From Umbilicaria muhlenbergii (taxonomy: Eukaryota > Ascomycota > Lecanoromycetes > Umbilicariales > Umbilicariaceae): 64,000 nucleotides of DNA. The notes beneath the pieces were generated by a model. The model was not told the DNA's origin. It made no database searches and was given only the letters and a program-made list of their open reading frames with translations. The stretch is from NCBI GenBank assembly GCA_000611775.1, contig KK106981.1:5086927-5150926 (forward strand). The letters run 5' to 3'. A program made the translations under genes and the position numbers. This document shows, piece after piece, positions 54,999 through 64,000 of this stretch. Position 1 is the stretch's first letter, and every line of letters starts with the position of its first letter.

Positions 54999-56000
54999 TT
55001 ATTCGGCCTCTGCCCTTTTTGAGTAGGCTGAAAGCTTCTCGCCATCTGAAAGCTTCCAGGTAAGGGCACCCCAAAGGCTCCTGGAAATGTTCTTCATCTT
55101 CTGTCGACATCCTGTCAGCTGGCGCGTTACCAGTTCTTCTAGTCGACGCTTTCGGTCCATGGCTTTTGCTTTCTCGGTCAGACGAAAGTCATCTTGGCTG
55201 TTCAGTTTCCAGAAATACTGATATTGGACATCCATAATCTTGGAGCGCATGTTATATCGAGGGTTATTCGCTGGATCTTGAAATAGCGGTTGTGTCGATG
55301 GGATGGCGGGATAGATATATGGAAGATGGGCTTTGTCTTCCAAGATCTTCTCGGCCAGCTCATTCCAGCGACCCTCCGATGCGAGGAGCAGTGCAAAGGG
55401 TCCACATTTTTCCTGTCGTTCTTTGAAGGATTCCACTTGCTTCAAGGCATAGGCAGTATCGATGCAGGCTTCGGACGAGACTGTCAAGGTCCTTGTCATT
55501 GCAAACATGCCTTTATCATCTCCTGACCTGCCATGGCACAATTTGGCCGAACTGTTGAATCCTTCAGGGTTCCGTAGATAGCGGCCGTACTGTCTTGCGG
55601 CATGAGTAGGCCAGCATTCGACCCCTAAGTCTTCGTGCGAGCATCCGTAGTCAATGTTCAAGCATCTGGCGAGGAAGTGCCGAAGGACTGTCATATCTTT
55701 ACTAATTATCATGGAGGTGCTGGGTGGCCGATAGAGGTACTCCCAGTGCTTGGTTATCTCATCATCTAGGTCTGAGAGGGTCTTGCTCATGGAACGAGGC
55801 TCGCGGTGTTGGAAGACAAGAGCGGCCTCACAGATCCTCTTGGCAGTTTCAATTCGCGCTCGAAGGCTCGGAGTGAGATTGTCCTGGCCGAGAAGATCGT
55901 CGTACCTAACAATCTGCTGTTGTGTGTTCTGAACTGAGTCCGCAGGCTGAATTAATCTCGCCTGCTGAGGGGCCGGTGTCGGAACCAATGCGGCGGGCAT
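54999..56000 (-). CDS. Unknown protein upstream of the DUF3435 gene
   Basis: An intronless frame of about 333 residues from the ATG at 56000 (MPAALVPTPAPQQARL); the upstream in-frame codon is TTG, not ATG. It reads as a soluble helical protein: ARIETAKRICEAALVFQHRE, SDLDDEITKHWEYLYRP, HEDLGVECWPTHAARQYGRY, QEKCGPFALLLASEGRWNEL, EKAKAMDRKRRLEELVTRQL, then a basic C-terminus. I do not recognise the family. It is co-oriented with and 520 bp upstream of the recombinase; a promoter-like TATAATATC lies at about 56065-56075. It could be part of the same mobile unit or just outside it. Confidence 0.6.
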   Translation of the reverse strand: MPAALVPTPAPQQARLIQPADSVQNTQQQIVRYDDLLGQDNLTPSLRARIETAKRICEAALVFQHREPRSMSKTLSDLDDEITKHWEYLYRPPSTSMIISKDMTVLRHFLARCLNIDYGCSHEDLGVECWPTHAARQYGRYLRNPEGFNSSAKLCHGRSGDDKGMFAMTRTLTVSSEACIDTAYALKQVESFKERQEKCGPFALLLASEGRWNELAEKILEDKAHLPYIYPAIPSTQPLFQDPANNPRYNMRSKIMDVQYQYFWKLNSQDDFRLTEKAKAMDRKRRLEELVTRQLTGCRQKMKNISRSLWGALTWKLSDGEKLSAYSKRAEAE

Positions 56001-56094
56001 GCCGGCAATTTGGGCTCGCAAAAGTGGCGAGGAGGATATCGTTTCTACTTAGAAATGAAATGTGATATTATAAAGGAGACAACTTGAATGACAA

Positions 56095-56529
56095 GTAACG
56101 TATCCCACTGGGCAACGCCGCACTATAGGCAACGCCGCACCTCCCACCCCCCCCCCGGGGGGGGAAAAATCAGAATTTCACCAATTGAGCTGTAAATTTC
56201 GATCTAAATAAGGAACTTTGAAGCTCTACATTGTAGTCTATAACAGAGCTGTAGGATTCTATGCATTTCAGCACCTCCAAGGCTGCTTTTGCTGTGACAA
56301 CTGCAGTCTTCGCAGTCTGCTTCTCCTCTTTATCCTGCAGCCTGTTTTGACTTCCTAGCCTGTGTCTCTAGCTGCTTTCTGGATTTGTAAGAGCGTTATT
56401 ATAGGCCTCAATGGCCTTCAGAATACCCACTTCTTTCTCCATTGAATGCATGCAATTATGGTGGAGAAATGGGTAATTTCAATAGTTGGGGGGGGGGGGG
56501 GTGCGGCGTTGCCCCGTGGACTACGTTAC
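56095..56529. mobile_element. MITE with 29-bp terminal inverted repeats, TA-flanked
   Basis: The left end GTAACGTATCCCACTGGGCA and the reverse complement of the right end GTAACGTAGTCCACGGGGCA match at most positions and both continue ACGCCGCAC. If the element starts at ACGTA, both sides are flanked by TA, as for Tc1/mariner-type insertions. There is no transposase, only about 430 bp, so it is non-autonomous. The left TIR is followed by a second copy of GGCAACGCCGCAC, then a run of about ten C and eight or nine G. The right TIR is preceded by about 14 G. Inner sequence is AT-rich. Confidence 0.88.
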
Positions 56530-57363
56530 ATTATGGGAGACCACTTCGCCAAAGAGTCTAAAGATTGACAGTCTTGATGGATCCTCGACAGTGAAAAAAG
56601 AAGGCAAATCCAGGCATCTGACCATGCGTCTTCGAGGCCAGTGCGCACTCATAATGTGCTCGGGCTCCTTGAAACTTATCATTATTGACACCTCTGTATC
56701 AGATCAATGTTTCTTGTGTGGAACATCGCAAGATCTTCAATAGGGGTTGGCATCCTGGCATCCGAGGAAGGAAGTATTAAGAATTTGGGGTCTGGAGGAA
56801 ATAAAGATGATTTGACTCCTTGCAAGAGAAGACGTCTTTCTCTACATCGAACATAGAACCGTATTGCTTTTCAAGACTCGATGAGCCTCAAGCAACTCGA
56901 GGTGGAAGTCAATTAACCAGCGTGTATATTCCGTACTTTCTTTTCCTACATCGTATTGGCTCAAGAGTAGTCAACGATGCCACATTCTGGGTATCACAGC
57001 AGCAGCCCATGTGCACAAGTTACTGCGGTACTTTCCTAGTGGATTGAGCTGGCAATCACTGATGTCTCTTGAATCCGAGAGCTCTGAAGAACAATGAAGT
57101 TCCATTGAGCATGTTCACGACATGTCGATGTTGCCTCATACGTCTCTCACTCTCTCGTCGCTAGCTGTATTGCCAAGCCGCGAAAATCCAACTACGTCAT
57201 GGTTCTCACGGTCCTCGAGCTACCTCATGCTTAGAGCTCCCTCCTCCCAATTACGACTATCTTAATTGCAATCGTTCCTTAACCTTAAGGATACTTAAGC
57301 CTGAGCTTTGATATTAGATTTACAACATATTACAGCAGGAATTGCATTCAACTCTCTTCAAAC
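56530..57363. other. Right border gap of the accessory block
   Basis: About 830 bases with no gene; short frames only. The last 150 bases look like a promoter and leader for the following gene (AT-rich with TTACAACATATTACAGC). Conserved genes resume to the right. Confidence 0.4.
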
Positions 57364-57975
57364 ATGCACCTTCTACGCGCGTCCCCAATTCTGAGATCAG
57401 TCGCAGCTCGATCTTCTCCGCGTCTCACCACCCGAACCACCATCCCCATACAACACCGCCTCTACGCGCAACAGTCATATGGCGGAGCTGATGACGACCC
57501 AAAGGGTGGGGACCCACAGAACCAAGGGTCAAATCCTTCAGCGGATCTGGAACATCCGGGACCCCCACCCCCCGATGTAGGAAAAGGTACCGGCGGTGGG
57601 CCTACTAAAGCAGACGGAGGGGGTCACAACACGCAACAAAACGAATCCAGCAGTGGGAGCGGGAGCGGCAGCGGCAGCGGGAGCAAGGAGGAGGTGAGCA
57701 GTGGAGGAAAAGCAAGCAATGGTGCGCAGCCCAAGATCCACAACAGTAAAGTGCCGGAGGAACACGAGGAGAGCGAGGATGTCAAGCAGCATAACAAGGA
57801 GATGGATAACCGACGACTGGGTGGTGCGCAGAATAAGCAAGACGACGGCGGCGAGCATGACGTCGGCAAGGGATTCTGGAGTGGTGAGTCTTGCTCAAGT
57901 CTTTACTCCGTATGGATATCGTGAAGCGCTGACTATGTGACTGCAGGCCAGGGTGGTGCGGATCGGGAACCATGA
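57364..57975 (+). CDS. Conserved small fungal protein, probably mitochondrial
   Basis: Exons 57364-57883 and 57947-57975 join in phase; the second exon codes only GQGGADREP. The product has about 182 residues. The N-terminus (HLLRASPILRSVAARSSPRL) is Arg/Ser-rich and free of acidic residues, like a mitochondrial presequence. The conserved part is YGGADDDPKGGDPQNQGS followed by SADLEHPGPPPPDVGKGT, which I recall from uncharacterised ascomycete proteins. Then come a Ser-Gly repeat and an acidic/Lys-rich tail (KVPEEHEESEDVKQHNKEMD, RLGGAQ). Disordered overall. Function unknown. Confidence 0.75.
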
Positions 57976-58765
57976 ATCTAACATTGCAAACGGCGATTAT
58001 TTCTACTCGTATTGCTTGGCTGTGATGATGGCTTTACTGGTGTGTAGAACATATGGCTGAGGAGCTTCGTCTTATAAGTCTGAGGTTGCGTGCATGCGGT
58101 GGTTGTCAACCTAGCTGTACAGGACCCTCAGTCTGATCACACATAGTCATACCATAACAGAGCCATCCGAAACGAGACGTAGAGCAGTTGTGACTGTGAA
58201 TAGTACTCGCATGCGAGGGGCGAGGGGCAATAATCGCACATGCTTCTCCGCAAGCCTTCCATTCCCCTGCCCGACTGTTACTCGGACGACACTGTGGCGC
58301 GAGCGGCGCTAGCGCGACAATGACGTTGTGCCACAACCGGTTGCCCCTAACTGCCCGCCCTGCTGCATCGCCGATTTGCCAGTACTAAAGGCCTGGCAGC
58401 GCCATACGGAGGTAATCTTCCCTTTGACAGACCTCAGACTGTGCCACACTCAACGCCAGAACACCTTAAGTCCTCCTTGTCATCAAACTCAGTCCAGACG
58501 AAAAGAAGCCTGTTCACGTGTGACATTGCTAGTGTACCAAGACCGCTTAAGGTAAGGAACAACAGATAACGTTACGTCACTCCTCAGTCCCACTTCCTTT
58601 CGCTTCTGTAGCTTGACGCCCGCTTGCTGGCATCAACACAATACCTCAGCTACCAGAGCTCCCCCGTATCCTCTTCACCTATCCCTATCACCTATCTCCA
58701 CAACCACCAACAAACACTGAGTCAACTTAGGGGATATCAGAGACTGATAGAACTTCTCGACAGAG
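57976..58765. other. Intergenic region before the Ish1-like gene
   Basis: About 790 bases without a gene; the Ish1 promoter is expected here. Stress elements (CCCCT/AGGGG) occur as single words (for example AGGGG near 58740 reads AGGGGATAT), too weak alone to call. Confidence 0.4.
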
Positions 58766-60792
58766 ATGAAGTTCGCGTGGTCCACCATCTTGGTGTTGGC
58801 CCTGGCCACTGAGGGCACCGTCGCAAGCACTTGGTTTGGAAAAGCTGGTTAGTACATCCTCATTTCATCATTTGGTGAGCCTCAAAGCCATGGTTATGCT
58901 CTCCTGGAGCTGCATCGATGTCGTTTCGAGAGCATCCCTCAGCTGCCGCCAACGAGATCTTGGACAGTTACTTGTCCAGGACAGCTTGCTCAACTGCCAA
59001 GCGCGGCTCTGAAAGGGGCTCCTCTCGACACTGAAGCTAGAACACTCTAAATCAGACCAGCTAACACATTGACCACGTAGCGTACAACAAATGGCACGAG
59101 ACCGAACTTGAGCGCTGGCTGTCTGACCACAACGTTCCTTACCCGACTCCCGCTGATCGCAAAGATCTTGAGAACCTCGTCAAGAGTAATTGGAATGCCA
59201 AAGTTGGCGAACCCTACAATGAATGGGATTCAGCTCAATTGCACTCTTACCTCAAGTCCAAAGGGTACGAGGTGAAGAAGGGCACCGAAGCCAACAAGGA
59301 GAGCCTGGTTAGCCAAGTGAAGCACTACTGGACTGACACCGCCGACACCGCTTCCGAATCGTACCACAATGTGAAGGACTGGGTTTTTGATAGGTGCTCC
59401 TCATTGTTTCGTTAACGACGATCCTTAACTGACAGAGGTTTACGTAGCTGGACCGACTCACAGCTCAAATTGTTCCTGGACAAGCATGGCATCCCAGCGC
59501 CCCAACCCCGCAAGCGTGACACAATGTTGGCAACCATTCGCGAGAACTACGAAACCATCGCAAAGAAGCTGGACGAGACCGTGCACTACCCGGGCAATTG
59601 GCTCTACGAGACCTGGACTGAATCCGACCTCAAGGAATTCCTTGACGAGCGTGGAGTACCTGTCCCGCAGCCAACCACTCGCGACAAGCTCATTGCTTCC
59701 GTTCGCCGCAACGCTCGTCTCGCTAGCTTGAACATGAAGGAAACTTCTGCTTCGGCATCAGCATCTGCCAACGCTGTGAAGGAGAGCTTGAGCGATGCCC
59801 TCTTCGAGTCTTGGAGCGATAGTGACATCAAGGCATGGGCAGACAAGAACGGTATCAAGGTTCCCCAAGGCTCCAAGCGTAATGAACTCCTAGCCCTCGC
59901 TCGCAAACACCGCAGCTCTCTCTACGGTGACAATGTTGCGTCTTCCGCATCAAGTGCTTTTGGCGCTGCAACCTCGAAAGCCGGCAATCAGTTCGCCGCA
60001 GCTACCGATGATGCGTCGCTGAAGGCTGAAGATCTCTTCAACTCCGCTATTGACACATGGAGTGAGAGCCGTCTCAAGGCTTTCCTCGATGCCCGTGGCG
60101 TTCCCGTACCTCAAGGTGGAAAGAAGGATGAGCTACTTGCGACTGTCAGACTTAATAAGCACAAGGCAACTACCGGATGGTCTGCATGGACGTTTGATAC
60201 CTGGACCACGGAAAACCTGAAGTAGGTGACGCTTTTACAAATTTTTATCAGCAGCACTAACGTGGCTTTTAGGAAATGGCTGGCCACACAGAACAACAAG
60301 GCTGCTGATAAGGCTGGCACTTCTCGTGATGAACTGCTTAAGCAAGCCCAAGACGCCTATGCCAGCGCCTCGAAGACCGGCGGCAGTTCCTACGCATCCG
60401 TAACATCCTATCTCGCTGCCGCCACCGACGCTGCCAAAGACACTACTTTCGACACCTGGTCCGACTCAGAATTGAAGTCATACCTCGACTCCTACGGCAT
60501 TCCCGTACCTCAGAACGGGAAGACGGATGAACTCAAGGCCATGGCCCGTCGCAATGCAAACTACTTCCGATACGGTACTAGTACGCCGCAAGGAACGATA
60601 TTCGCCAGATTACAGGCGAGCGCTCAATGGGTGCTCGATCAGTTGAAGATTGGAGCTGCGAGTGGACGCAAGGAGGCTAGCTACCAGGGGGAGAAGGCAG
60701 CCGATTACGTCAAGGAGGGCGTTACCGCCGCTACGAACCGCGCGGGCGAGCAGGCACAGAAGGCTGGTGACAAGATCAAAGAGGAGTTGTAA
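58766..60792 (+). CDS. ish1: Ish1/Msc1-like stress protein with HeH/LEM-like repeats
   Basis: Ish1 (fission yeast) and Msc1 (budding yeast) are ER/nuclear-envelope stress proteins. Exons 58766-58847, 59081-59393, 59448-60221 and 60273-60792 close in phase and give about 562 residues. A signal peptide is visible (MKFAWSTILVLALATEGTVA). At least six repeats of the Ish1 type follow, each with a W-[ST]-[DE]-x-[DQER]-[LI]-K core and G-[IV]-P-x-P-Q turn: WHETELERWLSDHNVPYPTP, WTDSQLKLFLDKHGIPAPQP, WTESDLKEFLDERGVPVPQP, WSDSDIKAWADKNGIKVPQG, WSESRLKAFLDARGVPVPQG and WSDSELKSYLDSYGIPVPQN. The C-terminus is a Lys/Ala-rich helix. One repeat core is split by an intron between 60221 and 60273. Confidence 0.95.
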
Positions 60793-61151
60793 GTGTGTCG
60801 CTGGATACTTTGAGAGCTGGTGATGGAGGGAGCCGGCGAGGAATGAAAAAGTTGGTAACAGTTGGCGAAACGGATTTTGTAAACTGTGCAAGAACTGATC
60901 AAAGTAGCGAGCGTCTTAGTATTTGTAACCTAGCTATGAAATGCATGCAATGGAAGGCTCGCTCTCCTGGACCGTTTATTCATTGCCTCAGAATATATAT
61001 CCCGTAACCGCATCTGCCAGGGCTGAAGAGGCTGAGGTCACCAATAACGCCGAACTTAGCTACGGCGACCTCCTTCGTACTGTAGCGTTACCCTTCCCTC
61101 AAATCGTCTTAATTGCTTAACCCTCCAATCATTGCTGTGGCACCCGGGGCT
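60793..61151. other. Short intergenic region
   Basis: About 360 bases holding the Ish1-like 3' UTR and the promoter of the SurE-TTL gene. Nothing else noted. Confidence 0.4.
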
Positions 61152-63824
61152 ATGCATATCCTTGTGTGTAATAATGGCTGACACTACATCAAGTGATGCC
61201 GCTAACAGTGACGGCTAGGTCACCAATGATGATGGCCCACCCTCGAATCAGTCGTCACCATATGTTCACTCCTTGATCAAGACCTTACAAGAAGCAGGCC
61301 ATACTGTATCTGTCATTCTGCCCCACGTCCAACGGTCTTGGATAGGCAAAGCACACTTCGTTGGGCAGGTCACCAAGCCGACATACTTTCGGCCTGGCAC
61401 CCTCCACGAAGATGACGGAACCACCCACTCTACGCCATTGCCCTCAGAGGCGGAGGGGGAGGAATGGGTCTTGGTGGACGGGACCCCGGCAACTTGTGCC
61501 CAACTAGGAATATATCATTTTTTCCAGGATCGTGGGCCAGTCGATATGGTACTCTCTGGGCCTAACTATGGCAGAAACTCTACGGCGCTCTTCAGCCTGT
61601 CGAGTGGTACTATCGGTGGTGCAATGGAAGCTGCTACAAACCGGAAAAAGGCCATAGCGTTGTCGTACGCATTCTACTCAAGAGACCATGACCCGAATAT
61701 AATTGCGGGAGCGTCAAGGCTCTCGGTGAAGCTTATAGAGCACCTTTACAAGAATTGGGGCGAGGATGTCGATCTCTATACTATTAACATGCCCTTGGTT
61801 GAGGGCGTTGAGCATAACAAGATAATGTATACAAACACACTGCAAAACTACTGGTCTTCGGGCAGCTCTTTCCAAGAGATCGAGCCGACAGAGAAGGGGA
61901 TCGATTCCGATGAAAGGGAGTTGGAAATTCGGAAGCAAGAGGAGACAAATTCCACAAGCGTTGCAGCGAATACCCACACTAGACATACACATAGGCATTT
62001 TAAGTGGGCGCCTAAATTCGCAGATATTGCCAAAAGCATCGACGAAAGTCCTCCAGGAAATGATGGCTGGGCCATCTCAAAGGGATACACCAGGTTAGCC
62101 TTTCCTGCCCAGTTGGCTTTTTCATTCGAATTAATGTTTTTAGTGTCACTCCGCTGAAGGTTAACTTTATGCACGCATTGCCAGGTTTGCAAGGGGAGCT
62201 GAAGCTGTGAGTGACTTGCCTGATGTATAGGGCATGAATAGATTATGTAAATCTGCCACATATTCAACGTGACATCCTGTTCATCTTCTCCCCCAGTCTC
62301 GACTACCTGTGCATTCTGACTACTGGCATCAATAGAGACTCGGATATAGCGCAGCCCCCTGCGGACGGCACTGCGGACCAAAACTCCACGAAGATATACG
62401 CATTGGTCAACTACGAAGACGCATATGTGCAGCCTCTTATCTTGAAGGCGCTACAATCCCAACTACCACCATCATCCTACTCTCTCATCAGCTCCATCGG
62501 CAGGCTTCCGCAACCTTCAAGCCCTCTCCTGCAGATTACCTCCTATGAATCGCTTGACTTTGACCACCTGCTCGCCCATCCCACGACCTCCCTTGCCAAC
62601 GCTTACATCATCCGCAAAGCTCTTATCCGAAAGCACTACCTCGCACATACCGTCTCGGCCTGGCTCACAAAGAATCCTGAAAGTATCCTGAAGCATCATG
62701 TCAAACCAGCTGTCGATTTCGAACTCGACTACGCGGAATTCCTCGACGAAGCTCTACTCGAAGCCTACGAACTCCACGAGAGCTTTGCCCGTAACGAAGA
62801 CAAGGACCCTGAGGAGAGAGAGTGGTGGATCCTCAAACCAAGCATGAGCGACTGCGGCCAAGGAATCCGGCTCTTCAGCACCGAAGACGAGCTCCGCGCC
62901 ATCTTCGAAGAATGGGAAGCAGAGCAATCCGAATCCGACTCCGACTCTGACTCCACACACGAACACGACCCATCTCCAGCAACCAGCGGCACCCCGTCCC
63001 TCGACCCCCCAGCCCTCACTGTCTCCGCCGCCACTCCGTCCAACCACGCCCCCTCCACCACCACCACCACCACCGCCAACACCAACATCATAACCTCCCA
63101 ACTCCGCCACTTCATCGCCCAACCCTACATCGACCCGCCCCTCCTCCTCCCCACGTACGGAAACCGCAAATTCCACATCCGCACCTACGTCCTCGCCGTC
63201 GGCGCCCTCCGCGTCTACGTCTACAAAGAAATGCTCGCCCTCTTCGCCCCGGTCCCTTACTCCCCGCCCGGCTCCTCCTCCTCCGCCGCGGCGCCCTGTC
63301 CCGACCTCCGCGCGCACCTCACGAACACCTGCCTCCAGTCTGGCTCCGACTCGTCCGCAGGCTCCGACTCCGACCCCCGTTCCAGCAGCGTCCACCTCCT
63401 CGCCTCCCTGCCCCCCACCATCCCCAGCGACCAGGATTGGAAATCCCGCACCGCCTCCCAAATCCACTCTCTCACTAGCGCCCTCTTCACCGCCGCCGCC
63501 CGCACCCAATCTATCCATTTCCAACCCCTCCCCAACGCCTTCGAGATCTTTGGCGTCGATTGGCTCGTCGATGCGCGGGGGGAGGTGTGGTTGTTGGAGG
63601 TGAATGCGTTTCCGGATTTTGCGCAGACGGGGGAGGGGTTGGGAGGGGTGGTTGTGGGGGGGTTGTGGGAGGGGGTTGTGGGGGTGGTGGTGAGGGGGTG
63701 GTTTGGGGTTGGGGGCATGGGGGAGGAGAAGGAGGGGAAGAAGGGGGAGGGGGAGAGGGAGAGGGAGGAGGAGGAGAGGTGGGGGATGAAGAGGGTGTTG
63801 GATTTGGATTTGGGGAGGCGGTGA
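61152..63824 (+). CDS. PBY1: PBY1-like fusion: SurE phosphatase plus tubulin-tyrosine ligase domain
   Basis: Exons 61152-61163, 61219-62093, 62144-62206 and 62297-63824 close in phase and give about 825 residues. The first exon is only 12 nt (MHIL); it restores the SurE signature MHILVTNDDGPPSNQSSPYV. The SurE domain (to about 315) has VDMVLSGPNYGRNSTALFSL, SSGTIGGAMEAA, and ends TSVTPLKVNFMHALPGLQ. The TTL domain follows: WWILKPSMSDCGQGIRLFS, HFIAQPYIDPPLLLP, RKFHIRTYVLAVGALRVYVY, FEIFGVDWLVDARGEVWLLE and VNAFPDF, so ATP-grasp residues are present. Yeast Pby1 has this fusion and associates with P-bodies. Two low-complexity inserts (Ser/Asp/Thr near 510; Ser/Pro/Ala near 640) interrupt the TTL part. 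The C-terminal 80 residues are Gly/Glu/Val-rich through an abrupt G-rich switch near 63570. Confidence 0.93.
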
Positions 63825-64000
63825 TTGGATGGGGGGAGGTTGTATGACCGGAATCTTTTTGATGAGAGGAAGGGATTAGTGGATGATGATAACAAAAGGA
63901 TGTATCTTGGGTTCTTCGCTCTACTTGTGGATGTCCTGTAGTTTCCTTTAACAGATGAGGACTTGAGTTCTCGAAAACCCTAGATATGAAATATCGTTAG
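63825..64000. other. Right-edge 3' region
   Basis: The 3' flank of the SurE-TTL gene; no gene seen before the window ends. Confidence 0.4.

Noticed and set aside
62754-63524. A 256-codon Gly/Val-rich minus-strand frame
   Set aside because: It is a shadow of the C-rich tubulin-tyrosine-ligase exon on the other strand; low-complexity composition explains its openness.
1-64000. CRISPR arrays, rRNA genes and bacterial-type operons
   Set aside because: None seen; the repeats present are minisatellites with variable units and the genes are spliced and eukaryotic.

Overview
The window is nuclear DNA of a filamentous ascomycete (Pezizomycotina). The evidence is many protein-coding genes with short GT-AG introns (about 45-70 bp) and several families confined to or typical of fungi: DUF7820, DUF7918, DUF7707, FunK1 kinase, DUF7587 and DUF3435. 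No rRNA, convincing tRNA or CRISPR array was seen. Gene models were spliced by hand. For most multi-exon genes the intron phases close exactly, which is the main support for the coordinates. Family names come from memory of conserved motifs, not from a search.

Layout. About 1.35-19.2 kb is a conserved, housekeeping-like block: an NTF2-like transport factor, the Golgi protein TVP18, a conserved fungal protein often labelled 'impact family', a U2SURP/SR140-like splicing factor, a HAD-type hydrolase, HMG-CoA synthase (ergosterol pathway), a DUF7820 membrane protein and a DUF7918 protein. About 57.4-63.8 kb is again conserved: a small probable mitochondrial protein, an Ish1/Msc1 stress protein of the nuclear envelope, and a PBY1-like SurE plus tubulin-tyrosine-ligase fusion.

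Between them, about 19.2-57.3 kb looks accessory: long gaps, lineage-restricted families, satellites and broken copies. It holds an ankyrin-repeat membrane protein, a small two-helix membrane protein, a large protein of unknown function, a DUF7707 GPI-type wall protein, an alpha/beta-hydrolase with a frame problem in a G run, a Ser-rich protein with a chromo-like C-terminus, a FunK1 kinase, a possible polytopic membrane protein, a PD-(D/E)XK-like protein with a decayed inverted partial copy, an NB-ARC/TPR receptor remnant beside a 17-bp minisatellite, a second minisatellite, a DUF7587 protein, and a five-exon DUF3435 tyrosine recombinase. DUF3435 recombinases are the 'captains' of Starship giant transposons. 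This one sits near the right edge of the island and is transcribed into it, as a captain would be. A 430-bp MITE with C and G runs lies just outside it.

A recurring feature not explained by any one gene is an abrupt change of strand composition inside coding sequence: C-rich 5' parts switch to G-rich 3' parts in at least five plus-strand genes (TVP18, HMG-CoA synthase, DUF7918, the alpha/beta-hydrolase and the SurE-TTL gene).
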